In this document: one piece after another, positions 9,585 through 18,203 of the stretch
Layout of the letters: each line of letters starts with the position of its first letter
How positions within the stretch are numbered: position 1 is the stretch's first letter
Origin: an uncultured Streptococcus sp.
Lineage (GTDB): Bacteria; Bacillota; Bacilli; Lactobacillales; Streptococcaceae
NCBI GenBank assembly: GCA_934215455.1
Contig: CAKPZX010000003.1
Coordinates: 1 to 62,001 of the forward strand
DNA length: 62,001 nucleotides
Direction of reading: 5' to 3'
Program-made: the position numbers and the translations under genes
Notes under the pieces: model-generated
What the model saw: only the letters and a program-made list of their open reading frames with translations
The model's database searches: none
Told to the model about the DNA's origin: nothing

Positions 9585-10514
9585 ATGAAAAAGTTTGTAA
9601 GGACTCTGAGAGAAAATTTCATTTTTCTTTTAATGGTCTTACCTGGTGCGGCGTGGTTAATCTTATTCTTCTATATTCCGGTTTTTGGGAATATCGTAGC
9701 ATTTAAGGACTATCATATTACGGGAGAGGGCTTCATTGACAGTGTCATGAAGAGTAAGTGGGTTGGCTTTGACAACTTCAAATTCCTCTTTAGTTCCAAA
9801 GATGCCTACATTATTACAAGAAACACGGTATTGTACAACTTAGGATTCATCTTCTTAGGATTGATTGTTTCCGTTGGGATCGCCATCATCTTTAGTGAGT
9901 TGAGATCAAAAAGAGTGGTCAAGGTGCTTCAAACCTCCATGCTCTTTCCATACTTCCTATCATGGGTTATCATCAGCTTCTTCACCGATGCCTTCCTTAA
10001 CGTGGACAAAGGATTGGTCAACCACATCTTAACTTCATTTGGTATGAAAGCCATCAATTTCTATTCGGAATTGTGGATCTGGCCAGCGCTTCTCCTCTTC
10101 TTAGGAATCTGGAAAGGCTTTGGTTATAGCAGTGTCATGTACTATGCAACCATCATGGGAATTGACCCAACTTACTATGAAGCAGCGACCGTGGATGGTG
10201 CGTCTAAGTGGCAACGCATTCGCAACATCACCATTCCTCAGTTGTCTTCCTTGATTACGGTCTTGACCATTCTTGCAGTCGGAAATATCTTCCGCGCAGA
10301 CTTCGGTCTTTTCTACCAAATCCCGCATAATGCTGGAGCACTCTATAGTGTGACCAACGTTATTGATGTTTATGTCTACAACGGTTTGACCAAGTCAGGG
10401 GATATCGGGATGACAGCAGCAGCCGGTCTTTACCAATCGGTAGTCGGTCTGGTTCTTGTGTTAATCTCAAATATCATTGCCCGTCGCATTGATAAGAATG
10501 CCGCTCTCTTCTAG
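9585..10514 (+). CDS. ngtP1: N-glycan ABC transporter permease 1 (NgtP1-like)
   Basis: A 309-residue integral membrane permease of the carbohydrate ABC (LplB/UgpA) class. About six hydrophobic segments are visible, and the cytoplasmic EAA loop appears as EAATVDGASKWQRIRN, the site that docks the ATPase. It has a strong AAGGGGGGAG-type ribosome binding site. It is the first gene of the transporter set, 13 bases before the next permease and followed by the binding lipoprotein. No ATPase gene is present in the island, which fits streptococcal sugar importers that share an unlinked MsmK-type ATPase. Confidence 0.9.
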   Translation: MKKFVRTLRENFIFLLMVLPGAAWLILFFYIPVFGNIVAFKDYHITGEGFIDSVMKSKWVGFDNFKFLFSSKDAYIITRNTVLYNLGFIFLGLIVSVGIAIIFSELRSKRVVKVLQTSMLFPYFLSWVIISFFTDAFLNVDKGLVNHILTSFGMKAINFYSELWIWPALLLFLGIWKGFGYSSVMYYATIMGIDPTYYEAATVDGASKWQRIRNITIPQLSSLITVLTILAVGNIFRADFGLFYQIPHNAGALYSVTNVIDVYVYNGLTKSGDIGMTAAAGLYQSVVGLVLVLISNIIARRIDKNAALF

Positions 10515-10527
10515 AAAGGAGGATCGT

Positions 10528-11460
10528 ATGAAAAAATCAACCATTCAAAAAGAAAAAATTGATAATGTCGGGATCCATTCTTTCAGTAAGAAGAGCAACT
10601 TCTTCTTTACCTTGTTGTTGACCTTGGTCGGCTTGACCTGTGTGCTTCCCTTCATCTTCGTTGTCATGATTTCTTTGACAGACGAACAAAGTTTGGCAGT
10701 CCATGGCTTCCAATTCTGGCCAGCAAAATTTGGATTTGATGGTTACCTCTTCTTGGTACAGTTCAAAGACAAAATCTTGCAAGCCCTCTTCATTACCTTG
10801 TTTGTGACCATTGTGGGAACAGCATGTAATGTCTTTATCACCACAACCTATGCTTACGCTATCTCACGGAGTACCTTTAAATACCGCAAGTTCTTTACCG
10901 TATTTTCACTCCTTAGTATGCTGTTTAGTGCAGGGTTGGTCCCAAGCTACATTGTGACCACTCAACTCTTGCAGTTAGGTGATACCATCGGGGCTTTGAT
11001 TATCCCAATGTTGCTCAGTCCATTTAACATCATCTTGATGCGGACCTTCTTTAAACGGACCATTCCAGAAGCTATCCTTGAATCCGCTCGGATCGATGGG
11101 GCAAGTGAAACACGGATCTTCTTCCAAATCTGCTTGCCATTGTCACTACCAGGGATTGCAACTATCAGTTTGTTCACTGCTTTAGGGTTCTGGAACGACT
11201 GGTTCAACGCCCTCCTCTATATTAAGAGTGACAACCTTTACCCATTGCAATACCTCTTGATGCAAATCCAAAACAATATGGATTACATCGCTAAAAACGT
11301 CGGGGTATCCGGCCAATTGGCAGGAGCTGTACAATCCATCCCACGGGAAACAGGACGTATGGCCATGGTGGTTGTGGCAACAGTGCCAATCGCCATTCTC
11401 TATCCATTCTTCCAACGCTACTTTGTAAAAGGCTTGACCATCGGTGGTGTGAAAGAATAA
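10528..11460 (+). CDS. ngtP2: N-glycan ABC transporter permease 2 (NgtP2-like)
   Basis: A 310-residue second permease (YtcP/LplC/UgpE class). The start is taken at the ATG at 10528 because AAAGGAGG lies just upstream; the longer frame from 10477 would overlap the first permease. The EAA-loop equivalent LESARIDGASETRIFFQ is visible. Several transmembrane helices span residues 20-300, and the C-terminal sequence FVKGLTIGGVKE is typical of the class. It should pair with NgtP1 as the membrane channel for imported glycans. Confidence 0.9.
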   Translation: MKKSTIQKEKIDNVGIHSFSKKSNFFFTLLLTLVGLTCVLPFIFVVMISLTDEQSLAVHGFQFWPAKFGFDGYLFLVQFKDKILQALFITLFVTIVGTACNVFITTTYAYAISRSTFKYRKFFTVFSLLSMLFSAGLVPSYIVTTQLLQLGDTIGALIIPMLLSPFNIILMRTFFKRTIPEAILESARIDGASETRIFFQICLPLSLPGIATISLFTALGFWNDWFNALLYIKSDNLYPLQYLLMQIQNNMDYIAKNVGVSGQLAGAVQSIPRETGRMAMVVVATVPIAILYPFFQRYFVKGLTIGGVKE

Positions 11461-11539
11461 CATCGTTCATTGAAAATCAACAGGATTTTCAACTCATAAC
11501 TTAGTCTAAAAAGAAAATAACATAAAGGAGATTTTTCTT

Positions 11540-13021
11540 ATGAAAAATTGGAAAAAATATGCGTTAGCATCTGCTAGTGTCATCGCTCTTGGAGCTACTC
11601 TTGCTGCTTGTGGAAACCTTACAGGTAATAACAAGAAGTCTGCAACAACTGAAGACGGTAAACCAATCATCAAGATGTACCAAATCGGTGACAAACCAGA
11701 TAACTTGGATGTTCTTCTTAAAAATGCCAACAAGATCATTGAAAAGAAAGTTGGCGCAAAATTGGATATCCAATATCTTGGTTGGGGTGACTACGCACAA
11801 AAAATGAACGTTATCATCTCATCTGGTGAAAACTATGATATTGCCTTTGCTAATAACTACGTGATCAACGCTCAAAAAGGTGCCTATGCTGACTTGACAG
11901 AATTGTACAAGAAAGAAGGAAAAGACCTTTACAAAGCACTTGACCCAGCTTACATCAAAGGGAACACTGTAAACGGCAAGATCTATGCTGTTCCAGTAGC
12001 AGCTAACGTTGCATCTTCTCAAAACTTTGCTTTTAACGGACCACTTCTTGAAAAATATGGTATCGATGTCTCAAACGTGAAAGACTATGCTTCTCTTGAA
12101 CCAGTCTTAAAAGCCATTAAAGAAAAAGATCCAAACGTTGTTCCATTTGCAATGAACAAGAGCTACGGTGGACCTTCAGATGACTTCGACTATGTGGCTG
12201 TTGATGGACTTCCATTCGTTGTTGACTTGAAAGGTGACACCACTAAGATCGTTGACCGTTACACAATTCCACGTTATGTAGAAAACTTGAAGACTCTTCA
12301 CAAATACTACGAAGCAGGATACATTCCAAAAGACGTAGCAACGAGCGACACTGGTTATGATCTTTCTCAAGATACATGGTTGGTTCGTGAAGAAACAGTA
12401 GGACCAGCTGACTACGGTAACAGCTTGCTTTCTCGTGTAGCAAACCGTAAGATCGAAATCAAACCATTTACTGAACTGTACAAGAAGAACAATACTACTC
12501 AAGTAGCTAACTTTGTTATCTCAAACAACTCTAAGAACAAAGAAAAAGCAATGGAAGTGTTGAACCTCTTGAACACTGATCCAGAACTCTTGAACGGCCT
12601 TGTTTATGGACCAGAAGGCAAGAACTGGGAAAAAGTTCCCGGCAAAGAAAACCGTGTCAAAGTCTTGGATGGCTACAACGGAAACACTCACATGTCTGGA
12701 TGGAACACTGGTAACAACTGGATTCTTTACATCAACGAAAACGTAACAGATGAACAAATTGCACAATCTAAGAAAGACTTGGAAACTGCAAAAGAATCTC
12801 CAGCACTTGGCTTCATCTTTAACACAGATAAAGTGAAATCAGAAATCACTGCTCTTACAAATACTTTGAACCAATTCGCAGGTGCGATCAATACTGGTAC
12901 TGTGGATCCTGAAGTAGAAGTTCCTAAGATGCTTGAAAAATTGAAATCAGAAGGTGCTTACCAAAAAGTACTTGATGAAATGCAAAAACAATACGACGAA
13001 TTCCTTGCTTCTAAAAAATAA
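11540..13021 (+). CDS. ngtS: N-glycan-binding lipoprotein of the ABC importer (NgtS-like)
   Basis: A 493-residue extracellular solute-binding lipoprotein. The signal peptide ends in the lipobox LAAC with the lipidated Cys at residue 24, followed by a mature family-1 solute-binding protein. The N-terminal and central sequence closely resembles, from memory, the pneumococcal complex-N-glycan binding protein NgtS. It is expected to capture N-glycans released by a surface endoglycosidase (GH85), which is not encoded in this window. The ribosome binding site AAAGGAG precedes the ATG. It is followed by a strong terminator, so the transporter genes form their own unit. Confidence 0.9.
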   Translation: MKNWKKYALASASVIALGATLAACGNLTGNNKKSATTEDGKPIIKMYQIGDKPDNLDVLLKNANKIIEKKVGAKLDIQYLGWGDYAQKMNVIISSGENYDIAFANNYVINAQKGAYADLTELYKKEGKDLYKALDPAYIKGNTVNGKIYAVPVAANVASSQNFAFNGPLLEKYGIDVSNVKDYASLEPVLKAIKEKDPNVVPFAMNKSYGGPSDDFDYVAVDGLPFVVDLKGDTTKIVDRYTIPRYVENLKTLHKYYEAGYIPKDVATSDTGYDLSQDTWLVREETVGPADYGNSLLSRVANRKIEIKPFTELYKKNNTTQVANFVISNNSKNKEKAMEVLNLLNTDPELLNGLVYGPEGKNWEKVPGKENRVKVLDGYNGNTHMSGWNTGNNWILYINENVTDEQIAQSKKDLETAKESPALGFIFNTDKVKSEITALTNTLNQFAGAINTGTVDPEVEVPKMLEKLKSEGAYQKVLDEMQKQYDEFLASKK

Positions 13022-13035
13022 GAACAGGTAGTGCG

Positions 13036-13067
13036 AAAAGGCTTTGGAGGGATCTCCAGAGCCTTTT
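13036..13067 (+). terminator. Terminator after ngtS
   Basis: A 14-bp stem with one G-T pair (AAAAGGCTTTGGAG 13036-13049, CTCCAGAGCCTTTT 13054-13067) and a tight four-base loop ends the transporter unit. Confidence 0.88.
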
Positions 13068-13130
13068 CATGTCTTTATGAAAATAGAACTGTAAATGAAA
13101 ATCAATATTTCAATTTACCAATGCAAATAG

Positions 13131-13160
13131 GGGGAAAGCGTTTTATTTTTATGGTATAAT
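13131..13160 (+). promoter_or_regulatory. Extended -10 promoter of the DUF624-HK-RR operon
   Basis: An extended -10 (TGGTATAAT, hexamer 13155-13160) has no good -35 box. The -35 area instead contains GGAAAGCGTTTTAT, a degenerate cre-like word. The arrangement suggests an activator-dependent or CcpA-influenced promoter. Confidence 0.5.
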
Positions 13161-13187
13161 AGAATCACTAATTGGAAAAGAGGCTGA

Positions 13188-13802
13188 ATGATGGGAAAAA
13201 TCATCGAGTTCATTTTTACGAGAGTCTATGTTGCTATGCTGGTAACAGGGATTTTTTGGGTCTTGACGATCTGTGGGGGTGTTCTGCTAGGAGTAGGACC
13301 GGCTAGTGCCACTATCATGAGCCTCTATGCGGAAAATGGCATGACCTACAAGGACTATCATTGGTCACGCGCTTGGGAACTCTTCAAAGAAAATCTACGC
13401 CCGGCTAATCAAGTCTTTTACACCTTCTTTGCCATTGAAGGAGTTCTCCTTTATGGCATGTACCTCATGATCCAGATCCCTCACTTGAATTTCTTCCAAA
13501 TTTTGGTTCTCTTGTTTAATCTGGTTTTCCTCTTGGTTGCGCCTCTAGCTTACGCCGTTTATTTGAAATTACAAGTTCATTTCGATCTCTCTTATGCCAA
13601 TAGTATCAAGCTCAGTTTGATCGGAATGTTGCTGGATATTCGTCCGGTTCTGAAGCTCATCCTTGGAACAGCGCTACTTGGGGTCATTAGCTACTATATG
13701 CCAGCCCTTCTCTTTTTCGTCTTGATCGGTGTATGGCATTTCTTTGTCAATGATATCTTTGACCCTGTCTATCAAAACATCCACGAAAAATTGGTATCCT
13801 AA
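13188..13802 (+). CDS. DUF624 (YesL-like) membrane protein
   Basis: A 204-residue protein of the DUF624/YesL family with about four to five membrane helices (for example residues 13-37, 76-96, 104-128 and 163-197). Family members are found next to YesM/YesN sensor systems and sugar ABC importers; no biochemical role is established. The start is at 13188 or at the next ATG three bases on. It ends two bases before the histidine kinase, so the two are translationally linked. The same trio occurs next to TCS07 in pneumococcus. Confidence 0.88.
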   Translation: MMGKIIEFIFTRVYVAMLVTGIFWVLTICGGVLLGVGPASATIMSLYAENGMTYKDYHWSRAWELFKENLRPANQVFYTFFAIEGVLLYGMYLMIQIPHLNFFQILVLLFNLVFLLVAPLAYAVYLKLQVHFDLSYANSIKLSLIGMLLDIRPVLKLILGTALLGVISYYMPALLFFVLIGVWHFFVNDIFDPVYQNIHEKLVS

Positions 13803-13804
13803 CG

Positions 13805-15451
13805 ATGAAAAAAATCTGGTTAAGTACGCTTTTAAAATTCTACGCCTATGTCATGGTAGTCATTTTGACCATTATGGGTCTGGTTGTCGCGGGGATCTCT
13901 TGGAAAAACCAGCAAGCTGAAGCCGACCGGATCGCTCAACGGGTCTTGACCGAAGTAGTGACGGATCTTGAGACCTCTTATCAACGGGTCACACAAGAAG
14001 GTCGTAGCCTCGTTGAAAACCCTGCAAAATTAGAAGGAGTTTATCGCTATTTTACCTTGTCACCATCGGAGTATGAGACTTGGAGATTGAATGCCCAATT
14101 CCCTTCTTATATCCAATTGTCCCTACATAAGAATATTGACAGCCTCTATTTGAGCAATAAAAACATAGAGGGCATCGATGTAACCTTGTCTGATTACAAG
14201 ACGGTATTTGTCTCTACTCGGCAATCAAAGGGAGGCAAGCAAGTATCGGCGGACCATTACAAGGCTCCTGCGACAGCCATTCCGGTTCCTTTGACAGATC
14301 CGACTACGGGTGCTGGAGTTGGGATTGCTTATATGACCTTGGACCAAGAAATTTTGACGGCAGCGATTGATAATGCCAGAGGCGATCTTCCGGTCGCTGT
14401 ACGGATCTTCACTCCCTTTGGGAAAGAGATGTACCATGAAGGGGATAAGGGACAATCAAAAGATGTTAAATGGCAAACCCGTAGCACGATCTATGGCTAC
14501 AAGGTGGATGTAGCTGTTTCTAAAAGTTATCTGGTCAAAAAGGGTCTAGCTAACCTGACCACTTTTCTCTCCATTGCTTTCCTGATTTTCTTGATCCTTT
14601 ACTTGTTATTAGGTCAGATTTTCAAAAATTACCGGCGTCAAGTCCTCGATTTGGTCGATACCATGAATCAGATCAGTCAAGGCGATAGTGAACGACGGAT
14701 TGATACCTCGACCAAGGACCAAGAACTGCTGGTTATTGGTAATATGATCAATACCATGTTAGACAATATGGATAAGAATATTCGGGATATCTATCAGCTG
14801 CAGCTCAGCCAAAAAGATGCCAATATGCGGGCGCTACAAGCCCAGATTAATCCCCATTTCATGTACAATACGCTGGAATTTATCCGGATGTACGCCGTCA
14901 TGCAAGAGCAAGAAGAGTTGGGTGATATTATCTATGAGTTTAGTAGTCTCTTGCGTAATAATATCTCAGATGAGCGAGTGACGACAGTTGAAAATGAGCT
15001 CGAATTTTGCCGCAAATACAGCTACCTCTGCATGGTGCGTTATCCAAAATCGATTGCCTATGGCTTTAAGATCGATCCAGGTTTGGAAAAGATGAAGATT
15101 CCCAAATTCACCATCCAGCCTTTGGTCGAGAACTATTTTGCACATGGAGTGGATCACAAACGCAAGGACAATGTGATTAGTGTCAAAGTCTTGCAAGGAG
15201 AAGGGCAAGTCATGATCCTGATCAGTGATAATGGGCGAGGGATGGAAGAAGAACAGCTAGAAAAAATTCAAGAGATACTAGCCAATCGCAATCCACGCTC
15301 AGAAATCGAAGAAAAGAGTGGCCGGCAGTCCATCGGAATTGTCAATGTCCATGAACGCATGCTACTCTATTTTGGAGATCGCTACCATATCCAAGTCTTC
15401 TCCCAACCTCACCATGGAGTGACCTATACGATAACCATTCAAGATGAATAA
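13805..15451 (+). CDS. YesM-type sensor histidine kinase (TCS07-like)
   Basis: A 548-residue sensor kinase. It shows a transmembrane helix at about 13-32, an extracellular sensing region at about 33-245, a second helix at about 251-275, a HAMP region, the phospho-acceptor signature QINPHFMYN with His351, and a C-terminal ATPase domain with DNGRGM. This architecture defines the YesM/LytS group that pairs with AraC-type regulators. No clear ribosome binding site precedes the ATG, so it is probably translated by coupling from the DUF624 gene. It is expected to sense extracellular glycans or ligand-bound NgtS and control the island. Confidence 0.92.
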   Translation: MKKIWLSTLLKFYAYVMVVILTIMGLVVAGISWKNQQAEADRIAQRVLTEVVTDLETSYQRVTQEGRSLVENPAKLEGVYRYFTLSPSEYETWRLNAQFPSYIQLSLHKNIDSLYLSNKNIEGIDVTLSDYKTVFVSTRQSKGGKQVSADHYKAPATAIPVPLTDPTTGAGVGIAYMTLDQEILTAAIDNARGDLPVAVRIFTPFGKEMYHEGDKGQSKDVKWQTRSTIYGYKVDVAVSKSYLVKKGLANLTTFLSIAFLIFLILYLLLGQIFKNYRRQVLDLVDTMNQISQGDSERRIDTSTKDQELLVIGNMINTMLDNMDKNIRDIYQLQLSQKDANMRALQAQINPHFMYNTLEFIRMYAVMQEQEELGDIIYEFSSLLRNNISDERVTTVENELEFCRKYSYLCMVRYPKSIAYGFKIDPGLEKMKIPKFTIQPLVENYFAHGVDHKRKDNVISVKVLQGEGQVMILISDNGRGMEEEQLEKIQEILANRNPRSEIEEKSGRQSIGIVNVHERMLLYFGDRYHIQVFSQPHHGVTYTITIQDE

Positions 15452-15461
15452 AGGAGACAGA

Positions 15462-16766
15462 ATGTACAAAGTCTTATTAGTAGACGATGAGTATATGATT
15501 ACAGAAGGGTTAAAAAAATTAATCCCCTTTGACCACTGGAATATGGAAGTGGTCGCAACTGCAGAAGATGCCGATCAGGCCCTTGATTATGTGCGAGAAC
15601 ATCCAGTGGATGTGGTGATCACGGATGTCAATATGCCTGGAAAGACCGGACTTCAGATGATTGCTGAGATGAAGGATTTGATCCCAGATGCTGCTTTTAT
15701 CATTATGTCAGGCTATCAGGATTTTGAATATGTCAAGACAGCCCTCAATTTGCGCGTGGCAGACTACCTGCTCAAACCTGTCAATAAGGTGGAGATGGGC
15801 AATATCCTAGAAAAAATTCAGCACCAAATCCAGCAACCTAGCCAAGAGTTGGCCAACCGCTTGATTCACGATGATATCTCTGAGGAAGAGTTTTGTCGGT
15901 ACATCGCAGGCCGGAATTCGCTGTGGATTGGGGTTGCTAAGGAGAAAAAAGGCTTTATCAGCTCGTCTTACCAAGTTCTCGGGCAAAATCTTCAACTCTT
16001 TATCTCAGATCAAGAAGAAGAAGCTATGATTGAGAAGGCCTTTGAGCCGCCTTATAAGGAGCACTTTCATCAATTTAAGGACCTAGTGGAGCGAAGCCTC
16101 TTTTATGGAGCGACCCCTCTCAATCAAGATGAAGAGGTCTTTCATTACTACGAGCCGGCCTACCGGGTGATCATGCAAGGAAATATCCAACAGATCTTAG
16201 AAGAACTGGATTGGTTGGAAAAAATGATCCTTGAGAAGACACCTAAGGTTTCGCTGACCAAGCAACTCTTTATCCAATTTTTGATGGATGTCTTTCATTT
16301 ATTTGAATACCTGCAAGGAGATGATTTGGCCGATGTGGTCAAGAAAGTCCAAGAAGCTGCTACCTTTAGCGAGATGATTAGCTTTATCCAGGAAGAGTTG
16401 TCCCGTTTCTTATCCCACTATCGGATGAACGAAAATGTAGCGAGCGTCCTCCAAGTGATTAGCCGTGATTACCAAAAAGAGCTGTCACTCAAGGACATCA
16501 GTCAGGCTCTCTTTATCAATCCAGTCTATTTAGGCCAATTGATTAAACGAGAAACCAATGCAACGTTCGCAGAACTCCTCAACAAACAGCGGATTAAGGC
16601 TGCCCAGCAGCTCCTCTTATCGACCAATGACAGCATTGAAGATATCTGCTATAAAGTCGGTTACAGCAATGTGGGCTATTTCTACAAGGTTTTCCGTAAA
16701 CTCTGTGGAAAATCGCCTAAAACCTATCGCTTACAAGTCATGACAGAGCAGGCAGAAGATGAGTAA
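15462..16766 (+). CDS. YesN-type response regulator, AraC family (TCS07-like)
   Basis: About 434 residues from the ATG at 15462, chosen for its AAGGAG site; an upstream ATG at 15444 lies inside the kinase gene. The N-terminal receiver domain has the phospho-acceptor Asp55 in ITDVNMPG. A helical linker follows, and the C-terminal 100 residues carry two AraC-type helix-turn-helix motifs. It pairs with the preceding kinase and should activate the N-glycan genes. Its last about 36 bases and its terminator are duplicated at 18126-18192, downstream of the inserted TetR cassette. Confidence 0.92.
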   Translation: MYKVLLVDDEYMITEGLKKLIPFDHWNMEVVATAEDADQALDYVREHPVDVVITDVNMPGKTGLQMIAEMKDLIPDAAFIIMSGYQDFEYVKTALNLRVADYLLKPVNKVEMGNILEKIQHQIQQPSQELANRLIHDDISEEEFCRYIAGRNSLWIGVAKEKKGFISSSYQVLGQNLQLFISDQEEEAMIEKAFEPPYKEHFHQFKDLVERSLFYGATPLNQDEEVFHYYEPAYRVIMQGNIQQILEELDWLEKMILEKTPKVSLTKQLFIQFLMDVFHLFEYLQGDDLADVVKKVQEAATFSEMISFIQEELSRFLSHYRMNENVASVLQVISRDYQKELSLKDISQALFINPVYLGQLIKRETNATFAELLNKQRIKAAQQLLLSTNDSIEDICYKVGYSNVGYFYKVFRKLCGKSPKTYRLQVMTEQAEDE

Positions 16767-16795
16767 AAGGCTGAGACAATTTGTCTCAGCCTTTT
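16729..16795 (+). repeat. 67-bp direct repeat, copy 1 (RR tail plus terminator)
   Basis: This copy comprises the final codons of the response regulator and its terminator (AAAAGGCTGAGAC stem, 16765-16795). It recurs at 18126-18192 with a single difference (A at 16778, G at 18175). The two copies bracket the TetR/oxidoreductase cassette. Confidence 0.95.
16765..16795 (+). terminator. Terminator of the DUF624-HK-RR operon
   Basis: A perfect 13-bp stem AAAAGGCTGAGAC / GTCTCAGCCTTTT with a five-base loop ends in Ts. The stop codon of the response regulator lies at its 5' edge. Confidence 0.92.
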
Positions 16796-16797
16796 GA

Positions 16798-16840
16798 TTG
16801 AAGACAACGTCTTCTTAGAAACTTTCCTTAGGTGAGTACA
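16798..16840 (+). repeat. Interspersed repeat, copy A
   Basis: It begins with a small palindrome (GAAGACAACGTCTTC) and continues AAACTTTCCTTAGGTGAGTA. Nearly the same sequence is found at 46899-46941, and a diverged copy at about 48782-48838. It lies exactly at the left edge of the inserted TetR cassette and may mark the incoming DNA. Confidence 0.7.
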
Positions 16841-16888
16841 TAACAGAAGGTCAGAGACTATGAAGCTAACTTTTGAGTATTTTTTTAT

Positions 16889-16944
16889 TTGACAAATATA
16901 AGTAGACAGTGTATACTTTATAAAAAGTAGACGGCGTATACTTT
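16889..16944 (+). promoter_or_regulatory. tetR promoter with two tandem palindromic operators
   Basis: A consensus promoter (TTGACA 16889-16894, 17-base spacer, TATACT 16912-16917) is overlapped by AAGTAGACAGTGTATACTTT (16900-16919). A second near-identical word AAGTAGACGGCGTATACTTT lies at 16925-16944. Each is an imperfect palindrome with AAGTA and TACTT arms, and the centres are 25 bases apart. They are very probably the autoregulatory operators of the adjacent TetR repressor. Confidence 0.85.
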
Positions 16945-16963
16945 GATAAGGAAAGGTGATCAA

Positions 16964-17557
16964 ATGAAACGGAATACGGAAGAACTGAAAGAAAAGTTAA
17001 TTTTGGTCGGCATTGAAGAAATCAGAACTAACGGGATTGACCGGATGTCTATGCGTACAATAGCTCAAAAATGTGGGGTGACTCATGGAGCTCCCTATAA
17101 GCATTTTGGAAGTAAAGATAGATATATTCAAGTGGTTATGGAACACTTATCAATGTTCTTTTTGAAAGATATGATACAAGGGATTGATACTTCCATAGAT
17201 GCAAGAACTCAACTAACTCTGATGGGCTGTAACTTTGTAAGGTTTGCCCAAGAGGAAACCTATCTATTTGAAGCGTTATTTATTAAATTTCCATATAACT
17301 ATTTGGAGTTATCTCAGGAAACTATTTCAGTCAACTCCTCTTTACCAGGATTTGAACATTTTAAGTCGGTAGCGTTAAGACTTAAAGATGAGGAAAATCT
17401 TTCTAGTAGTGACGCAGAAATTTTGATCCATTTTTGGAGTTTTATTGCTGGTTTGGCTCTATTGGTAAGGAGTCCCGTTGGAGAAAGCTTTAAAGAAAAT
17501 GATGTTCAAAAGACCGTCAGAACGATGCTTGATATTTATATAAAAGGAGATAGCTGA
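16964..17557 (+). CDS. TetR/AcrR family transcriptional regulator
   Basis: About 197 residues from the ATG at 16964 (AAGGTG site upstream; a start at 16943 would fall inside the second operator). The N-terminal helix-turn-helix of the TetR family is at about residues 10-55 (MSMRTIAQKCGV...GAPYKHFGSKD), followed by a ligand-binding helical domain with a TetR C-terminal-like fold. It overlaps the oxidoreductase gene by one base and is surely co-transcribed with it. It likely represses its own operon through the twin palindromes and is released by a small, perhaps quinone-like or electrophilic, ligand (inferred). Codon use looks more AT-rich than the surrounding genes, consistent with transfer. 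Confidence 0.9.
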   Translation: MKRNTEELKEKLILVGIEEIRTNGIDRMSMRTIAQKCGVTHGAPYKHFGSKDRYIQVVMEHLSMFFLKDMIQGIDTSIDARTQLTLMGCNFVRFAQEETYLFEALFIKFPYNYLELSQETISVNSSLPGFEHFKSVALRLKDEENLSSSDAEILIHFWSFIAGLALLVRSPVGESFKENDVQKTVRTMLDIYIKGDS

Positions 17558-18120
17558 TGAATGTTTTAATAATCTATTCACATCCGAATGAAACAAGTTA
17601 TAATGCATCAATCCTTCAAACTGTGCAAAAGCATTTAGCACCAGAGCATGAGGTCAAAATAGTAGTCTTATATAAAGAAAACTTTGATCCGGTTTTACGT
17701 TTTGATGAAAGGCATAAAAGGAGAGATTTACAGCATAATGAAGACATGAAACCGTATAGAGATTTATTGAGTTGGGCGGATCAGTTGATTTTTATTTTCC
17801 CTACTTGGTGGAGTGGAATGCCAGCTATTTTAAAAGGTTTTATTGATCGTGTTTTTGTTGCAGGTTTTGCTTATCAGAATGGACCTCGAGGTCCGGTGGG
17901 GCAACTAGATGGAAAAGCGTGGATCATTACGACGCATAATACGCCAAAAATTTTTCTTCCTTTTTCTCAAGACTACTCAAAGGTTCTAAAATCTCAAATC
18001 CTGAAACCCTGTGGTATTAAACCGGTTAAAGTGACACAAGTTACACGAGTGGAGTATATGAGTGATCGTCAACGGAAAGAAGAACTCGAAAAAATCGCAC
18101 AAATAGCCAAAAGGATTTAA
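17557..18120 (+). CDS. Flavodoxin-fold NAD(P)H oxidoreductase (KefF/MdaB-like)
   Basis: A 187-residue protein of the flavodoxin-2 family (NAD(P)H:quinone oxidoreductases and KefF-type proteins). It starts with the FMN-phosphate strand-loop MNVLIIYSHPNETSYN. The second FMN loop is seen as FPTWWSGMPAILKGFIDRV, typical of the family. It would reduce quinones or other electrophiles as a two-electron detoxifier. It shares the TGATG stop/start with TetR and has an AAAGGAG site. It forms the payload of the inserted cassette; the downstream DNA is the duplicated response-regulator tail. Confidence 0.88.
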   Translation: MNVLIIYSHPNETSYNASILQTVQKHLAPEHEVKIVVLYKENFDPVLRFDERHKRRDLQHNEDMKPYRDLLSWADQLIFIFPTWWSGMPAILKGFIDRVFVAGFAYQNGPRGPVGQLDGKAWIITTHNTPKIFLPFSQDYSKVLKSQILKPCGIKPVKVTQVTRVEYMSDRQRKEELEKIAQIAKRI

Positions 18121-18125
18121 AAAGT

Positions 18126-18192
18126 GCTTACAAGTCATGACAGAGCAGGCAGAAGATGAGTAAAAGGCTGAGACGATTTGTCTCAGCCTTTT
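18126..18192 (+). repeat. 67-bp direct repeat, copy 2 (orphan RR tail plus terminator)
   Basis: This copy is identical to 16729-16795 except for one base. It contains an orphan fragment of the response regulator 3' end, no longer attached to a gene, and a complete hairpin terminator. Confidence 0.95.
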
Positions 18193-18193
18193 T
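18162..18193. terminator. Bidirectional terminator between the oxidoreductase and rlmA
   Basis: A 13-bp stem AAAAGGCTGAGAC / GTCTCAGCCTTTT with Ts on both sides serves the oxidoreductase (plus) and rlmA(II) (minus), which converge here. Confidence 0.9.
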
Positions 18194-18203
18194 ACTTTTC
18201 ATT

